In this document: positions 33,373-34,922 of the stretch, piece after piece | Layout: the number at the start of each line of letters is the position of its first letter | Position numbering within the stretch: the first letter of the stretch is position 1 | From: Acidobacteriota bacterium | Lineage (GTDB): Bacteria; Acidobacteriota; Terriglobia; Terriglobales; Acidobacteriaceae | Assembly: GCA_003225455.1 (NCBI GenBank) | Contig: QIAB01000067.1 | Location: 1 to 34,922 of the forward strand | Direction: 5' to 3' | DNA length: 34,922 bases | Notes under the pieces: generated by a model | Seen by the model: the letters and a program-made list of their open reading frames with translations, nothing else | Databases searched by the model: none | Told to the model about the DNA's origin: nothing | Made by a program: the position numbers and the translations under genes

Positions 33373-33573
33373 ATGATCAGCTTTCTTCTCTGGTGCGTGC
33401 TGTTCGTGCTGTGCTGGCCGGTGGCGCTGGTCGCGCTGGTGATTTATCCGCTGGTCTGGCTATTTCTGCTACCGTTCCGTGTGATCGGGATCGCCGTACA
33501 TGGCGCGCTGGCCTTGGTGCGAGCAGTCATCCTGTTCCCGGCGCGGCTTTTGAGTGCGCCCTTTCGTATTTGA
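33373..33573 (+). CDS. Small two-helix membrane protein
   Basis: 66 residues, almost all hydrophobic, with two helices (LLWCVLFVLCWPVALVALVI and LVRAVILFPARLL plus the middle WLFLLPFRVIGIAV) joined by short basic turns. No enzymatic motif. It begins with ATG 41 bases after the hydrolase gene. It is a small protein of unknown function. Confidence 0.6.
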   Translation: MISFLLWCVLFVLCWPVALVALVIYPLVWLFLLPFRVIGIAVHGALALVRAVILFPARLLSAPFRI

Positions 33574-33725
33574 TTTAAAAAAGGTACGCCGTACGTGCTT
33601 TTCTTCATGTTCAGCCTTGCGCTGGTTCGAGCATTTTTCGCGGTTCCTTTAGAGTTACAACCCATTCCTGGAATCAAAGCGCCTGCTGTCGAAATCCCGA
33701 GCCTGACGCAGAGGGACCTCAAAGA

Positions 33726-33770
33726 TGGTGGGCGCTATAGGATTCGAACCTATGACTTCCACCGTGTGAA
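33726..33770 (-). tRNA. 3' half of a tRNA-Val gene (possible attachment site)
   Basis: On the minus strand the sequence carries the anticodon loop TTCACAC (anticodon CAC, Val), the 3' side of the anticodon stem GGTGG, a perfect T-arm ATAGG-TTCGAAT-CCTAT, the 3' acceptor strand AGCGCCC, discriminator A and an encoded CCA. The 5' half (acceptor, D-arm and 5' anticodon strand) is absent: homology stops exactly at the 5' edge of the anticodon loop and AT-rich unrelated DNA begins. This is the usual footprint of integration into a tRNA gene by a tyrosine recombinase. Confidence 0.75.
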
Positions 33771-34126
33771 TTTTGAATTCAACGAATTAAAACCCTTTGC
33801 CTGCTTTGCTTTTCCGCCTCCTATGGGACTCCAAAATCGCCAGAAACCGCCTAGTTTTGGTGACGAATTGGTGACGAGTTTTTGCGCTCGTGCCGAAAGG
33901 CAATCTTTTCGGCTCAGTTTCCGGATAGCCGACTATCCAGGAGGTACTGCGTCGTCGGTGAAATCGAAATGCCATGCTTGTAGGTCCCTCGACAATTCTC
34001 GGTGATCGTGCTGAGCGCCCCTCGGTCCGTTCCGAAGCGTCTAACGTCTGCGAATCGCAATGCGGCGAAAGGCTAATTTGACGCTTTGCCCTGCCGGACC
34101 TAGGATTGGCCTTTAGAATTCGGGCG
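33771..34126. other. Stretch between the half-tRNA and the multicopper oxidase
   Basis: No convincing gene. An AT-rich start (TTTTGAATTCAACG) is followed by TTTTGGTGACGAATTGGTGACGAG, a short direct repeat of TTGGTGACGA (33855 region). Reading frames on both strands look non-coding. If an integrase once lay here, nothing recognisable remains. Confidence 0.35.
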
Positions 34127-34922
34127 GTGGATGTGCTCAAGCTTCGCCTTTTCTCCTGTCTCGTGTTGATGTATTCCTTTGCTGGCGGGCAGCCGCAAGG
34201 GACTATGCCTGCCGGGCGAGTTCGCACCTACTACATCGCGGCCGACGAGGTGGATTGGGATTACGCTCCTTCCGGCAAGGATCTGATCCATGGGGAGAAA
34301 TACCACCTTCAAGATGATCCCGCTTCCAAGGGAACGCTCGACCCAAACGCAACCGTCTATCGTAAGGCCCTCTTCCGGGAGTACACGGATGCGGATTTCA
34401 AAACCTTAAAGCCCAGTTCCGAAGGTGGGCGCATCTCGGCATCCTCGGGCCCCTCATCCGCGCGGAGGTTGGGGACACCATCAAGGTCGTTTTCAAGAAC
34501 AATACATCGCGCGATGTTAGCGTTCATCCGCATGGTGTGTTTTACGGAAAGTCTTCGGAAGGTGCCGACTATCAAGACGACACGAGCGGCAACGACAAGG
34601 CCGACGACAGCGTAGCACCGGGTGGAACCCACACTTACACATGGTCGGTTCCGGAACGAGCTGGCTCCACCGAACATGAAGGGAGTAGCGCCTTCTGGGT
34701 GTATCACTCTCATGTAAATGAGAGTAAAGACATCAACTCCGGTTTGATCGGTCCCATCATCATCACCCGCCGAGGTATGGCCCGTGATGACGGTTCCCCA
34801 AAAGACGTGGACCGGGAGTTCGTCACTCAGTTCGGACTCTATGACGAGCACCTGAGTTGGTATTGGGACGGCAATCTAAGACGACTCTACGGCGACCCCA
34901 AGAATTATGACGGGAGCAATGT
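34127..34922 (+). pseudogene. Ceruloplasmin/hephaestin-like multicopper oxidase, frameshifted, 3' cut by window
   Basis: A short hydrophobic leader (LRLFSCLVLMYSFAGG) suggests export. Then follow RTYYIAADEVDWDYAPSG and YRKALFREYTDADFKTLKP, typical of the first domain of ceruloplasmin and factor V/VIII relatives. At about 34424-34426 the frame is lost; the next frame continues as WAHLGILGPLIRAEVGDTIK, VSVHPHGVFYGKSSEGADY (copper ligands H-P-H) and FWVYHSHVNESKDINSGLIG (H-S-H), open to the window end. The shift equals one missing base. The start is uncertain (GTG at 34127, TTG at 34106). Probably copper-dependent oxidase or iron-oxidising protein; likely on acquired DNA right of the half-tRNA. 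Confidence 0.75.

Noticed and set aside
34010-34019. AGCGCCC as the missing 5' acceptor strand of the Val-tRNA (intron hypothesis)
   Set aside because: Only seven bases match and no D-arm or 5' anticodon strand lies beside it; integration at the tRNA is the simpler reading.
33787-34227. Minus-strand open frame right of the half-tRNA as an integrase
   Set aside because: Its translation is rich in Arg/Ser with none of the tyrosine-recombinase R-H-R-Y motifs; it looks like a chance frame.

Overview
The window looks like chromosomal DNA of an acidobacterium (Acidobacteriota, probably Terriglobia/Koribacter-like). This is inferred from GC-rich coding DNA, a futalosine menaquinone gene pair (mqnA, mqnC), the mix of protein families (glycine-zipper exported protein, MlaE/MlaF pair, EAL-HDOD protein, YfgM-like TPR protein, PilZ, RAYT/REPIN elements) and many short dispersed palindromes. 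No 16S gene is present, so the taxonomy is an inference.

Layout. 0-0.5 kb: 3' end of an IS110-type transposase with a hairpin-rich end. 0.5-6 kb, all minus strand: exported glycine-zipper protein, DUF58 protein, DedA protein overlapping an alpha/beta hydrolase, and ArgD. 6.3-12.3 kb, plus strand: a membrane sensor histidine kinase (broken by a small deletion), its sigma-54 response regulator, and an MlaE/MlaF lipid-transport pair. 12.3-16.5 kb, minus strand: a frame-broken small gene, topA (broken near its start), and dprA with a strong promoter. 16.6-19.2 kb, plus strand: mqnA, a DedA/VTT membrane protein, mqnC.

19.2-23.15 kb is an accessory pocket between mqnC and a penicillin-binding protein. 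It holds two extra degenerate copies of the mqnC 3' end, a ribbon-helix-helix protein whose promoter-operator sits on its start codon, a tRNA-like gene with an abnormal anticodon loop and a 17-nt inverted copy nearby, an AIPR-type (abortive infection) protein between two REPINs, a RAYT transposase, and a truncated Doc toxin carrying an in-frame palindrome. A perfect 38-bp direct repeat brackets the second REPIN, the RAYT gene and the doc remnant.

23.1-33.6 kb is ordinary chromosome: PBP transpeptidase, HIT protein, receiver-like protein with an Arg/Gly-rich head, EAL-HDOD protein, YfgM-like TPR protein, PabA/TrpG, PilZ, CPBP protease, pyrE, mtnA, a dienelactone hydrolase and a small membrane protein. 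At 33.73 kb there is a 3' half-tRNA (Val-type, cut exactly at the anticodon loop), which looks like an attachment site. To its right is a ceruloplasmin/hephaestin-like multicopper oxidase that is frameshifted and runs off the window.

Four otherwise well-preserved genes (histidine kinase, small minus-strand gene, topA, multicopper oxidase) carry small frame-breaking changes. topA is normally essential, so sequence or assembly error must be considered for all four.
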